The position numbers and the translations under genes are program-made. This document shows, in pieces, positions 41,299 to 49,851 of a stretch of 64,000 nucleotides of DNA. The stretch spans positions 1 to 64,000 of the forward strand of contig CAKUQQ010000010.1 of the NCBI GenBank assembly GCA_934675575.1. Direction: 5' to 3'. Positions within the stretch are counted from its first letter, which is position 1, and each line of letters starts with the position of its first letter. Source of the stretch: an uncultured Muribaculaceae bacterium (GTDB lineage Bacteria; Bacteroidota; Bacteroidia; Bacteroidales; Muribaculaceae). The notes beneath the pieces are model-generated. The model was not told the DNA's origin and did no database searches. It saw only the letters and a program-made list of their open reading frames with translations.

Positions 41299-44200
41299 TC
41301 ATTTCTTGTTTTTGCTTAAATCAAGTATGCGCACATTGCGGAATTTCACACCAGGACCATGGCCGCAGAAGCACACCAGTCCGTCTTTGTTGAACAAGCC
41401 TGGGTGGTTGCGGTGGTCAATGGTGTATGGATTGTTTTTAGAGCCGTCAGGAGCCACATTGTGACCCTTGCATGCCTCACGAATGTTGCAATCGGTGATT
41501 ACCTCACCGTTCACAGTCACTTTTATGTTGTCACCCTTAGCCACAATTTCTTCCACATTCCATTTGTTTTGGGTGAAATTCACATGCTTTGGCACCACAA
41601 CGCCATACACCGAGCCGTGCTGTTGATATGGGTGCAGCCCTTTATAGATTGGTGCGTCGTGGTCAAGCACCTGTATTTCCATACCCTCGTATGCGGCATC
41701 AACACCTTCGGTGGTGCGTATGCCTATGCCGTTGTTTGCGCCTTCTTCCACAAAGCAGAACTCAAAACGAAGCACGAAGTCGCTATACTTTTTGTTGGTG
41801 TACAGGTTGCCCTCACCGCCATATTGAGCCGAAACCACAATTGCGCCGTCTTCTGGCACATAGCTGGTCTTGTTGCCGTGCCACTTGTCGAGCGTGCGGC
41901 CGTCAAACAACACCTCGTATCCCTGTTTTGCCTCGTCGGCACTCAACTTGAATACCGGTGTCGTGGCAAGTTCATGAATGTAGAGGTCACGAATGTCAAA
42001 CAGGCCGCTGTCCTTGCCTATGAGCTTTATCAGGCCGCTGAAGTTCACCTGCTTGGTTTTGGGGCTGTTGAGCATAGTGACGTTTTCTGCTATTGTCACA
42101 CCATTTGACACCACTTTCAAGCGGTCGTTAACCACTTTCACATACAGAGTGTTCCAGCACTCATCAGTGTTAACCGTCTCTTTGTTCTTCTTGTCGCCAT
42201 ACATAAACGAAACGCCGTCTTTCCCACTTATCGTCACTTCTGGCATGGAGCGCAGAAACAGAACCGACTCATCGGCAGAACGCCAGTCGAAGCACATTTC
42301 AAAGTTTTCATATTTGTTTGGCAATGCAAACTGATTGCGTGCCGTCTCATTATTCACAAGTTTCTTGAATCCAGAGGCGTTGAGTTTTGCAATCAAGCCG
42401 TTAAGTTCGTTCACGGCATAGCCAGAGTCGGCATCGCTTTGTGCGGCAAACACGTCTTTTGCTTTCACAATCACTTGTTTCACTGCGTCACCGCCAAGCA
42501 ATTCGTGATTTTTGGCTATGCTCTGCACAGCCTGCGCAGCTGTGAGGGCTGTTTCGGCATTGCCAAGATAATTGCCAACAAGCATTAGCGATTGCAGTGT
42601 TTTCACATCGCCCAGAGCCTTTATGTAGCCATTTGCTATTTTGGCCTCCGGTTTGAGGTCGAGCGCACGGCGATAGCACAAATAGCGCAACGCGTCGTTG
42701 AGGTTTGATTTCTTGACGAGTTGCAGATAGCGCGGCAATATGGCCGAGCGCAAGTCGCACTCTGCCTCAGCAATGTCAAACAAAGGATTGATTGCTCCCT
42801 GGTTTTCAACCTGCATCAGAGCATCGAGGGCGGCATTGCGGGTGTCGGCTTTGCCATAGGCAGCCACAAGTGTGGCAAGTGCCGGCTCATTGCCCACCTG
42901 CGCAAGCAGCGGATAGTATAATTGCGGTTTTGCCGACTTCTTCAGTTGGTTGTTCACCACAGCATATTGCTCGTCTTGCGACTCTGCGGCTATGGCATTT
43001 TTCATGGCCGTCTGCAAAGCCTTCACGTTGTCGGCCGATGCGCTTTCGAGCAATGTGCCGAGCTGCGCAAAATTGTCTTTCGAGGCCACACCTTTCATTG
43101 CCTGTATGGCTGCCGCACTGACATTTGCATCGCCTGCCGACACCAAGCCTATAACCTTGTCATAGGCCGCATGAATGTGGCGTTGCGAAGCCAACTCAAG
43201 AGCCTTAACCTGCATAGTGGCATCGCCGTCAAGAGCTTTGACCACAGCGTTGCCTATGTTGCCGTTGAACGACAGCAGAGCCAATTGGGCTTGCTTTGAG
43301 TAATTGCCATTCAGGGCCGTCATCAGCGCTTGCAATGCAGCATCACCGCCTATCTTGCCAGCAGCCTCAATGCCTGCGTGTGCCAATTCCTCATTGCTTG
43401 AGCCTATCGCCTTTTCCACTACACCCATTTGGTTAGCAACCTTGTTGTCACCAAGCCATCTGACCACATCAGTCAAGGCATCTGCACCAAGTCCGCCAGA
43501 TTTGGCAGCCACAGCGTCTATAATGCCTTTGCCGACATATTTCACACCATATCGCAGAGCCGCATTGCGGAAGTCGCGGTTGCTGCTCTTGAGGGCATCG
43601 GTCACATATTTTGAGGCATTTACCGCATCATTCTTTATGAGCAGTCTGAGTCCGGCACATTGCACTGGCTCCACATCAGCCTTGAGCAATGCTTTTGCGG
43701 CTTTCACCACATCGTTGCTTTTGCCCAAATTGTCGAGCAACTGCAAATAGCTGTCGGTGGCAGAAGTTGCATCGTCGGCAAACTTAACCGCCTTTGCAGC
43801 CTTTTCGAGTGCTTTGAGCGATTTTGCCGAACCACACGCCCCAAGTGCTCCTTGCACGGCAGCAAGCGTTGTTGCATCGCCACCAGCAGCAAGCCACGAC
43901 AGCAATATTGGCTCGGCAGCTTTTATTTTGCGCTTATAAGCCACATCGGCAAGCAATGCCTTTGGTGCAGCACCGGCTTTCATCAACCCCAGCACCACAT
44001 CGTCGCAATTAGGCAGCTTGGCAAGGCCTTGTGCGGCAAATTTGCCCAGATAATCGTCGGTTATATACTTTGCCATGACTTGAGCATCTTCACTTTTGCC
44101 GCAGTTTGCGAGCAGCGTGAGCAAAAATGCCTTGTTTGGGTTGTCATTCACCTTGTCGAGGCTTGCGATTAGCCCTTTGCGCACATCGGTTGCAAGGGCT

Positions 44201-44502
44201 TCGTTGCCAGGCAGGGTCACAAAATCCACAATGCCATTGAGAGCATACTCAAATTTGGCGTTTTTGCCCTTGTCGGCAGGTGTCAGCATGCCGGCTATCT
44301 GCTCAACGCCTTGCGCACCTGTGCGTGCCATTTCACCCATCACCTGATTGAAAATCGTCACATTGTTTGCCGGCAGTTGTGCCAGTCCGTCGGCAACCAC
44401 CGTCGATGCGGCACGGTTGCGGCTGTCTTGGGCATAGGTGCTGAAACTGCCAAGAGCCATGGCAGAAAGCAGAAATATCGAGAATATCTTATTTCGTTTC
44501 AT
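41299..44502 (-). CDS. Exported HEAT-repeat protein with 3-keto-disaccharide hydrolase (DUF1080) domain
   Basis: The 1067-residue product begins with a signal peptide (MKRNKIFSIFLLSAMALGSFSTYAQ). A long alpha-solenoid of HEAT-like repeats (about residues 30-720) carries many AxxAL/ALxxL helices. Two concanavalin-like modules follow: one around 740-850, and a C-terminal DUF1080 domain from GYEVLFDGRTLDKWHG to VKFRNVRILDL. DUF1080 is known as a 3-keto-disaccharide hydrolase fold. The fusion with a HEAT scaffold suggests a surface or periplasmic complex. It lies between two Gfo/Idh/MocA genes, which fits a pathway where sugars are oxidised at C3 and then cleaved. Start 44502 gives the best signal peptide. 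Confidence 0.85.
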   Translation of the reverse strand: MKRNKIFSIFLLSAMALGSFSTYAQDSRNRAASTVVADGLAQLPANNVTIFNQVMGEMARTGAQGVEQIAGMLTPADKGKNAKFEYALNGIVDFVTLPGNEALATDVRKGLIASLDKVNDNPNKAFLLTLLANCGKSEDAQVMAKYITDDYLGKFAAQGLAKLPNCDDVVLGLMKAGAAPKALLADVAYKRKIKAAEPILLSWLAAGGDATTLAAVQGALGACGSAKSLKALEKAAKAVKFADDATSATDSYLQLLDNLGKSNDVVKAAKALLKADVEPVQCAGLRLLIKNDAVNASKYVTDALKSSNRDFRNAALRYGVKYVGKGIIDAVAAKSGGLGADALTDVVRWLGDNKVANQMGVVEKAIGSSNEELAHAGIEAAGKIGGDAALQALMTALNGNYSKQAQLALLSFNGNIGNAVVKALDGDATMQVKALELASQRHIHAAYDKVIGLVSAGDANVSAAAIQAMKGVASKDNFAQLGTLLESASADNVKALQTAMKNAIAAESQDEQYAVVNNQLKKSAKPQLYYPLLAQVGNEPALATLVAAYGKADTRNAALDALMQVENQGAINPLFDIAEAECDLRSAILPRYLQLVKKSNLNDALRYLCYRRALDLKPEAKIANGYIKALGDVKTLQSLMLVGNYLGNAETALTAAQAVQSIAKNHELLGGDAVKQVIVKAKDVFAAQSDADSGYAVNELNGLIAKLNASGFKKLVNNETARNQFALPNKYENFEMCFDWRSADESVLFLRSMPEVTISGKDGVSFMYGDKKNKETVNTDECWNTLYVKVVNDRLKVVSNGVTIAENVTMLNSPKTKQVNFSGLIKLIGKDSGLFDIRDLYIHELATTPVFKLSADEAKQGYEVLFDGRTLDKWHGNKTSYVPEDGAIVVSAQYGGEGNLYTNKKYSDFVLRFEFCFVEEGANNGIGIRTTEGVDAAYEGMEIQVLDHDAPIYKGLHPYQQHGSVYGVVVPKHVNFTQNKWNVEEIVAKGDNIKVTVNGEVITDCNIREACKGHNVAPDGSKNNPYTIDHRNHPGLFNKDGLVCFCGHGPGVKFRNVRILDLSKNKK

Positions 44503-44531
44503 GTTGTTTCTTTTTTCTTGGTTTGCTTTTG

Positions 44532-45818
44532 TCATATTTTCCACGGAGAGCGCATTGGCTGGTCAATAAGGGCATTGGCAGCGTCGTCGTTAACAAACAA
44601 TCCTGTTGCCGGGTTAAACTCAAGCGTCTGCCGATTAAGCCTCAAGCCTATTGTGCCCATATTCACAAGAGTGCAGCTATTGAAGCCATTCTGCTCGTTG
44701 AGAGCGAATTTCTGCCGTGTGTGAATGCACTCTATGAAATCTGTGCGCTGTGGCTCCGGGTCGGGATACTCTGCAATTTTGTTGAACACGTCGGGTATCG
44801 TGCATCTAAATCCCTTATACACTTTGCCCTTGGGGCCTTCTATATATGGCGTGTCGCCCTTGCTCTCATAGCCTTCGCCTTCAAGCACTATCTGGCAACC
44901 GTCGCTATAGGTGTAGGTGATTTTGCGCCAAGTGCCCACGGCATCGGGGTGCTGCTGCGGAGCATCAACTTCTATCTTCACCGGCAGGTCGTTGTCCTTG
45001 CCGAGCATATACTGCACAGGGTCGAGGTAGTGCTGCCCCATGTCGGTCAAGCCACCTCCATCATAGTCCCAGTAGCCACGGAATGTCTCATGCACGCGGT
45101 GCTTGTTATAAGGCTTGTAAGGAGCCGGGCCAAGCCACAAGTCATAGTCAAGCTCCGCCGGCACTTGCTGCGGCACAAGATTTTCCTTGCCCACCCAATA
45201 AAACTTCCAAGCGAAACCTGTTGCACCCGACACCGTCACTTTAAGCGGCCAGCCGAGCATGCCGCTGTCAATCAACTTCTTCAGCGGTCGCACAGTGATA
45301 CCCATGCCATAGAACGTGTCGGTGAAGCGGAACCAAGTGTTAAGGCGGAACACACGGTTGTAGCGTTCCACAGCCTCTTTCACCCTACGTCCCTCACCTA
45401 TGGTGCGTGTCATGGGTTTCTCACACCAGATGTCTTTTCCGGCCTTTGCAGCCATAACGCTCATTATGCCGTGCCAGTGAGGCGGAGTGCATATATGCAC
45501 CACATCCACATTCTTGTCGTTGATTAAATCCACAAAATTGTGATAAGTGCTCATCGTGTCGCCAAAACGCTGCTTGGCTGCTGCGGCGGCATCGCTCAAG
45601 TGCTTGCTGTCAACATCACACAGAGCCACGAGGCGGCATCGCTTGTCGCTCGTGAAGTGATATGACGACCGGCCTATTCCGCCTGTGCCAATTATACCTT
45701 TGGTCAACTGGTCGCTCGGAGCAACATATCCGTTGCCACCAAGCACGTTGCGGGGCACTATTGAAAACAATCCAACACAGCCCAGCGTCTTAAGAAAATT
45801 ACGTCTGTTAGAGCCCAT
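44532..45818 (-). CDS. Exported Gfo/Idh/MocA family oxidoreductase
   Basis: The 428-residue product starts MGSNRRNFLKTLGCVGLFS, a twin-arginine signal (NRRNFLK). The Rossmann motif is IIGTGGIGRSSYHF, HICTPPHWHG follows, and EKPMTRTIGEG carries the catalytic-site Lys. Tat export is typical for Bacteroidota members that load NAD before leaving the cytosol. It should oxidise sugar hydroxyls in the periplasm, upstream of the DUF1080 hydrolase. Thirty bases separate the two genes. Confidence 0.88.
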   Translation of the reverse strand: MGSNRRNFLKTLGCVGLFSIVPRNVLGGNGYVAPSDQLTKGIIGTGGIGRSSYHFTSDKRCRLVALCDVDSKHLSDAAAAAKQRFGDTMSTYHNFVDLINDKNVDVVHICTPPHWHGIMSVMAAKAGKDIWCEKPMTRTIGEGRRVKEAVERYNRVFRLNTWFRFTDTFYGMGITVRPLKKLIDSGMLGWPLKVTVSGATGFAWKFYWVGKENLVPQQVPAELDYDLWLGPAPYKPYNKHRVHETFRGYWDYDGGGLTDMGQHYLDPVQYMLGKDNDLPVKIEVDAPQQHPDAVGTWRKITYTYSDGCQIVLEGEGYESKGDTPYIEGPKGKVYKGFRCTIPDVFNKIAEYPDPEPQRTDFIECIHTRQKFALNEQNGFNSCTLVNMGTIGLRLNRQTLEFNPATGLFVNDDAANALIDQPMRSPWKI

Positions 45819-46141
45819 ATATTAGCATTTTATTTGTTTACAATTTGATGTTAACAGCTTAAATCAAGCGTTCATCGTTTAAAGTCACAAACAATGGTTT
45901 TTAATCAACCCAAATTTAATACATTTTCTCCACCCCACCCAAACTTTCCCCTCTCAAAAAAGTCATTTTTCGCACGAAACCACCCAAATCCCCCACCCAG
46001 TCATTTTCACCTTTCCACAAGTGACGGATTGGGCGGATTTGGGGCGGTGGGATTTTTTTAGTTACTTTGCAGGAAATTTTTGCCGCTGTTAGCAGCAAAG
46101 GCATATCGCAAATAACAAAAAGACTCACTAAACAGAAGATA
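45819..46141. other. Polypyrimidine/polypurine gap with divergent gene starts
   Basis: This 323-base gap separates divergent starts. From about 45931 to 46050 the plus strand is C-rich with repeated CCACCCAAA units, followed by GGGCGG and GGGGCGGTGGG runs that could pair with them. A weak -7 element TTACTTTG (46063-46070) may serve the MaoC gene. A clear promoter for the minus-strand genes was not found. Confidence 0.5.
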
Positions 46142-46612
46142 ATGGGAAAATTAGTCATTAATTCATTCGAGGAATTCGAATCTCATCTTGGCGAGGAACT
46201 TGGCCACTCCGAGTGGCTTACCGTTGACCAAGACCGCATCAACTTGTTTGCCGACGCAACTCTCGACCACCAGTGGATTCACGTTGACACTGAGCGTGCC
46301 AAGCGCGAAAGCCCATACAAGAGCACCATAGCTCACGGCTACCTAACGCTGTCGCTGCTGCCGCACCTGTGGGAGCAGATTGTGGAGGTTAACAACATAA
46401 CCATGCTTGTAAACTACGGCATAGAGAAGATGCGTTTCGGCGTGCCTGTCATCACCGGCAGCCGTGTGCGCCTTGTCACTACCCTTGCCGCCATTGAGAA
46501 TTTGCGTGGCATAGCCAAGACGAGCATCAACTTCAAGATAGAGATTGAGGGCCAACGCAAGCCTGCTCTGCAAGGCATAGCCGTGTTCCTCTACTACTTT
46601 AAGCAAGACTGA
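46142..46612 (+). CDS. MaoC-like (R)-specific enoyl-CoA hydratase
   Basis: The 156-residue protein has the hydratase-2 motif FADATLDHQWIHVD, with catalytic Asp and His, followed by YKSTIAHGYLTLSLLPHLW, and a hot-dog fold pattern. The family hydrates trans-2-enoyl-CoA or related thioesters. The exact substrate is unclear. The start at 46142 is chosen because it opens MGKLVINSFEEFESHLG, typical of the family. It is convergent with pncB. Confidence 0.88.
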   Translation: MGKLVINSFEEFESHLGEELGHSEWLTVDQDRINLFADATLDHQWIHVDTERAKRESPYKSTIAHGYLTLSLLPHLWEQIVEVNNITMLVNYGIEKMRFGVPVITGSRVRLVTTLAAIENLRGIAKTSINFKIEIEGQRKPALQGIAVFLYYFKQD

Positions 46613-46662
46613 GACGCTGTGCCGCAACCGCAGCGGCGCGCATACAAAAGAAACTATTAGCA

Positions 46663-46744
46663 AGGACACGCCCCGGCACAATGTTTGCCTGATGGGCGTG
46701 TCCTCGCTGTTTCGTTGGCAACGTTTGCCACAAGGGGCAAACGT
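46663..46744. terminator. Two hairpins between convergent maoC and pncB
   Basis: AGGACACGCCC (46663-46673) pairs with GGGCGTGTCCT (46694-46704), and ACGTTTGCC (46721-46729) pairs with GGCAAACGT (46736-46744). The pair lies between opposing stop codons and can terminate both transcripts. Confidence 0.65.
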
Positions 46745-46759
46745 AATGCTATCTATATT

Positions 46760-47974
46760 CTAATGCTGTCTTTCCTTGAAGTGTATGGTGTCCATGAATC
46801 GCTTCACCACATCGGGGCGACCGGTGTGCTTACCCTCGTCTTCGCTGATTTTGCAGGTTTCGTTGTAGAACGGCCACGACTCGGTTATCTTCACCGCCAC
46901 GAGCTTTATCACTATGTTCATGGGCGTAACGTGGTTGAAATCGTTGGTGAAGTGCGTGCCTATGCCAAACGACGGCTGACAGTAGTCAACGGCATACTTC
47001 TGAATGGCTATCGCCGAGTCGGTTGACAGTGCATTGCTGAAAATCACCTGTTTGGTCTTTGGGTCGATGCCAAATGAGCGATATTTGTCGGCTATTCGCA
47101 TCAGCTGCTCATGGTTGTCGCCGCTGTCTATGCGCAACCCCTTGAACAGGTGGGCAAAATCTTCCGAAAAATTCAAGTCGAATATGTCCCAGCCAAAGCT
47201 GTCATACAAATACGTGCCAAGTGCGCCCCTGAATGTCGAGCGCCAGGCGTTCATCGCCAAATGATTTGCCATTTGTGGGCCATACATTCCGCCTATTGCG
47301 CACACAAACTCATGAGCCATGGTGCCAACTGGTGTCAAGTCATGCTTCATGGCCAGATACACATTGCTTGTGCCCACAAACTTGCCTGGCCACTTCCTTG
47401 AGTTCTGGCAGTCTTTCATGGCACGCACCACCACATCTTCAGCCTCAAACGAGGCGCGGCGGCGCATACCGAAGTCGCTATATACGCACCCTGCCTCAAG
47501 CAGACGCTCTGCCTTGCGATAGGTCTTGTCGTAGTAAGCCTCATAGTCAAAGCCCTTGTCCTTGCCAGTCATTATGTAGTAAAGCTCCGATATTATGGCG
47601 AGCACTTTCACCTCAAGCAATATGGTGTCGGACCATGCGCCCTCAAACTCCACGTGCAAGTGTCCCTCTTCGTCCTGACTTGCCTTAACCCACTTGCGAT
47701 TGAACCTGAATCCACGCAGATAGCGGTAGAACCAATGCGGTATGTAGTAGCACTTGCGCTTCATGAACTCCACTTCCTCATCAGTTATTACCAAGTTTTC
47801 AAGCAGAGCCACCTGATGAAGAAACTCCTCAACAAATCCCTTGGGATACACCAGATTGTCGCGGTCAACAAACGTGTATTTCACCATTGCGCGCGGATAG
47901 TTGTCAATCACGGCACAACACATAGTGAACTTATACAGGTCATCGTCGGTGAAATGGGTTATAATCTGTTTCAT
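46760..47974 (-). CDS. pncB: Nicotinate phosphoribosyltransferase
   Basis: The 404-residue enzyme joins nicotinate to PRPP using ATP, the entry step of NAD salvage. It starts MKQIITHFTDDDLYKFTMCCAV, a standard family N-terminus. YSDFGMRRRASFEAEDVVVR and GTSNVYLAMKHDLTPVGTMAHEF give the conserved core with the autophosphorylated His region, and GLRIDSGD the PRPP-binding strand. Start 47974 is preferred over 48031, which would overlap the rhodanese gene. Confidence 0.94.
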   Translation of the reverse strand: MKQIITHFTDDDLYKFTMCCAVIDNYPRAMVKYTFVDRDNLVYPKGFVEEFLHQVALLENLVITDEEVEFMKRKCYYIPHWFYRYLRGFRFNRKWVKASQDEEGHLHVEFEGAWSDTILLEVKVLAIISELYYIMTGKDKGFDYEAYYDKTYRKAERLLEAGCVYSDFGMRRRASFEAEDVVVRAMKDCQNSRKWPGKFVGTSNVYLAMKHDLTPVGTMAHEFVCAIGGMYGPQMANHLAMNAWRSTFRGALGTYLYDSFGWDIFDLNFSEDFAHLFKGLRIDSGDNHEQLMRIADKYRSFGIDPKTKQVIFSNALSTDSAIAIQKYAVDYCQPSFGIGTHFTNDFNHVTPMNIVIKLVAVKITESWPFYNETCKISEDEGKHTGRPDVVKRFMDTIHFKERQH

Positions 47975-48027
47975 ATCTATATTTTTAGTGATTTTTATCC
48001 TATGATTTTCATGGTTGCAATAGCTCA

Positions 48028-48432
48028 TCAATCCTTGGTGATGTAGCCACCGCCGCTTTGCCAGCCAATTATGCCATTGTCGAGGTTAACGACCTTAAAT
48101 CCGGCCTTTGAGAGCTTGGCGGCAGCATCGAGGCTGCGCCGGCCACTGCGACAATACACGCAAGCCACCTTCGCTCCACGCTCTCTGAGCGCTTCAGTGG
48201 CCTTGGCTGTGAAGCCATCGGCCAGCACATCTACGTTGACCGCACCGCGCAAATGCCCACCCACAAACTCTTCGGCCGTGCGCACATCAAGCAACACTGC
48301 AGCGGCATCTTTATCGGTCAATATTTTTTGAAATCCGGCATTGTCAACCGTCACCACCGAACCAGTGGAACAAGAGCCAAAAATTCCTCCAAGCAAACTC
48401 ATAACCATTAAAGCTAACAGATGTTTCTTCAT
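48028..48432 (-). CDS. Rhodanese-domain lipoprotein
   Basis: The 134-residue product has a lipoprotein signal (LLGGIFGSC) and one rhodanese domain with LLDVRTAEEFVGGHLRGAVNV, and the active-site loop CRSGRRS with catalytic Cys. Periplasmic single-domain rhodaneses handle sulfane sulfur or thiol relay. It is encoded 53 bases before pncB on the same strand. Confidence 0.88.
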   Translation of the reverse strand: MKKHLLALMVMSLLGGIFGSCSTGSVVTVDNAGFQKILTDKDAAAVLLDVRTAEEFVGGHLRGAVNVDVLADGFTAKATEALRERGAKVACVYCRSGRRSLDAAAKLSKAGFKVVNLDNGIIGWQSGGGYITKD

Positions 48433-48490
48433 TCTTTTTTGTCAACGTGCCGTCAAGCCTCATTTTTTCAGCTCACAGCGGCACAACGCA

Positions 48491-49213
48491 TCATTTGTCG
48501 TTATCGGGAAATTTCTTGCCTGCCACGGCCATCATGCGGCTAACGTCGAAATAGAACCCTTCCACACTCTTGCCTTCTTTTTTCTTCACGGCTATGTAGT
48601 CGAGTCCGTTGCCAAGCTCCTTGTGGTCAGTTGCCACATATCCCAGAAAATTCACAATGTTGTATTCGTGCTCTGGCGCTATGACCACCCACGGCTCTTC
48701 TTTAGTGCCCTTGCCAGACGACATTATGGTGGCTATGAGCCTGTCGAGGCGGAACTGCCTTACTGCGGCACGCGCATATTTCTTTTTCTCCTTCAACACA
48801 TAGATGTAGAATTTCATCTGGTCGAGGTCGAAAAGATTGTCGTTAAGCGACAACTCCGCATATTTCTCAATGCTGTCGCATTCAGCCCTGTTATGCGGCT
48901 GCTTATAGTAGAGTTTCTCCACAACATTGCTGAACTCAGACTCGCGAAACGGATTATAGTCTTCCTGAAACACATAACCGTAGTAGAAATCACGGTAGGC
49001 ATCTATGCTCATCACCGTGTCGTTGCTCTGAAACGACTTCATGAGTCGCGGATAGTAATAGCGGCTTTTGGGGTCTTGCGTGTCTTTTTTCACTTGCTCA
49101 AAATCCACTTTTTTCACTTTAAGGCGAGCCTCGGCTCCAGCAGAAAACGACAACACCGACCACAAGGCCACTGTTGCCACAAGCATTATTTTATATCTGA
49201 ATCTGAATTTCAT
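48491..49213 (-). CDS. DUF4919 exported protein
   Basis: The 240-residue protein has a signal peptide (about residues 8-29) and the DUF4919 core: VDFEQVKKDTQDPKSRYYYP, DAYRDFYYGYVFQEDYNPF and a central helical pair followed by EPWVVIAPEHEYNIVNFLGY. DUF4919 is a Bacteroidota family without known function. It has aromatic-rich helices and is probably periplasmic. It is 17 bases downstream of the DUF456 gene's stop. Confidence 0.8.
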   Translation of the reverse strand: MKFRFRYKIMLVATVALWSVLSFSAGAEARLKVKKVDFEQVKKDTQDPKSRYYYPRLMKSFQSNDTVMSIDAYRDFYYGYVFQEDYNPFRESEFSNVVEKLYYKQPHNRAECDSIEKYAELSLNDNLFDLDQMKFYIYVLKEKKKYARAAVRQFRLDRLIATIMSSGKGTKEEPWVVIAPEHEYNIVNFLGYVATDHKELGNGLDYIAVKKKEGKSVEGFYFDVSRMMAVAGKKFPDNDK

Positions 49214-49229
49214 GTTTATTTGCTATTTC

Positions 49230-49721
49230 TCAAAAGATAAAGCCCTCAACGGCTATGCCCAGCATCGACACAGCCACTATGGCCGGCAAACTTTTAGCAC
49301 AAAAGTACTGAATAAAAGTGGAAGTTGGAAATTTAAGCCACTTACCCTCTGGCGTGCGGCTATAAGCCATCTGCCCGACAAATGCGCCAAGCACCACACC
49401 AAGCACCATGACTCTCGCCCCCACAAGCATGCCCAGCAGACAGCCGGCCACAGCCGCCACACCCACATACACGTTGCCCGACTTGTGCCCTGTCGGCTCA
49501 CCAGGAGGCAACAGCCGGTGTATGCCTGCCACTATAAGCGTGGCAATGCCCCAAAACACAAATGTCTTGACAGGCAGATAGATGTAAGTGCTGACATGCA
49601 GCAGAACCAATGCCGCATAGGCCGGCAAAGCGGCAGCTATGCGCCTGTAAAACAGCAAGCACACAGCAGCGCTAATCATGCACACTATGCCCAACACGAG
49701 CAGTATAATTCCTAAAACCAT
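49230..49721 (-). CDS. DUF456-like small membrane protein
   Basis: From ATG 49721 the product has 163 residues and four or five hydrophobic helices (VLGIILLVLGIVCMISAAVCLL at the start, GVAAVAGCLLGMLVGARVMV with Gly-rich packing later). The Gly-rich repeats are characteristic of DUF456 membrane proteins. No function is known. An upstream TTG/ATG-type start at 49784 is possible but adds a non-membrane stretch. It is flanked by the HD phosphodiesterase and DUF4919 genes. Confidence 0.65.
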   Translation of the reverse strand: MVLGIILLVLGIVCMISAAVCLLFYRRIAAALPAYAALVLLHVSTYIYLPVKTFVFWGIATLIVAGIHRLLPPGEPTGHKSGNVYVGVAAVAGCLLGMLVGARVMVLGVVLGAFVGQMAYSRTPEGKWLKFPTSTFIQYFCAKSLPAIVAVSMLGIAVEGFIF

Positions 49722-49851
49722 AAGTAACACAATCACATTTTGGCAGAGGCACAGCCGAACGCTGTTATCGACCCGCGCCTCCACATATTAATCAACTATC
49801 CGCAACTGCAATTTATTGCCAATTTAAAAAAGTTTAGCACTCTGCATGCCG

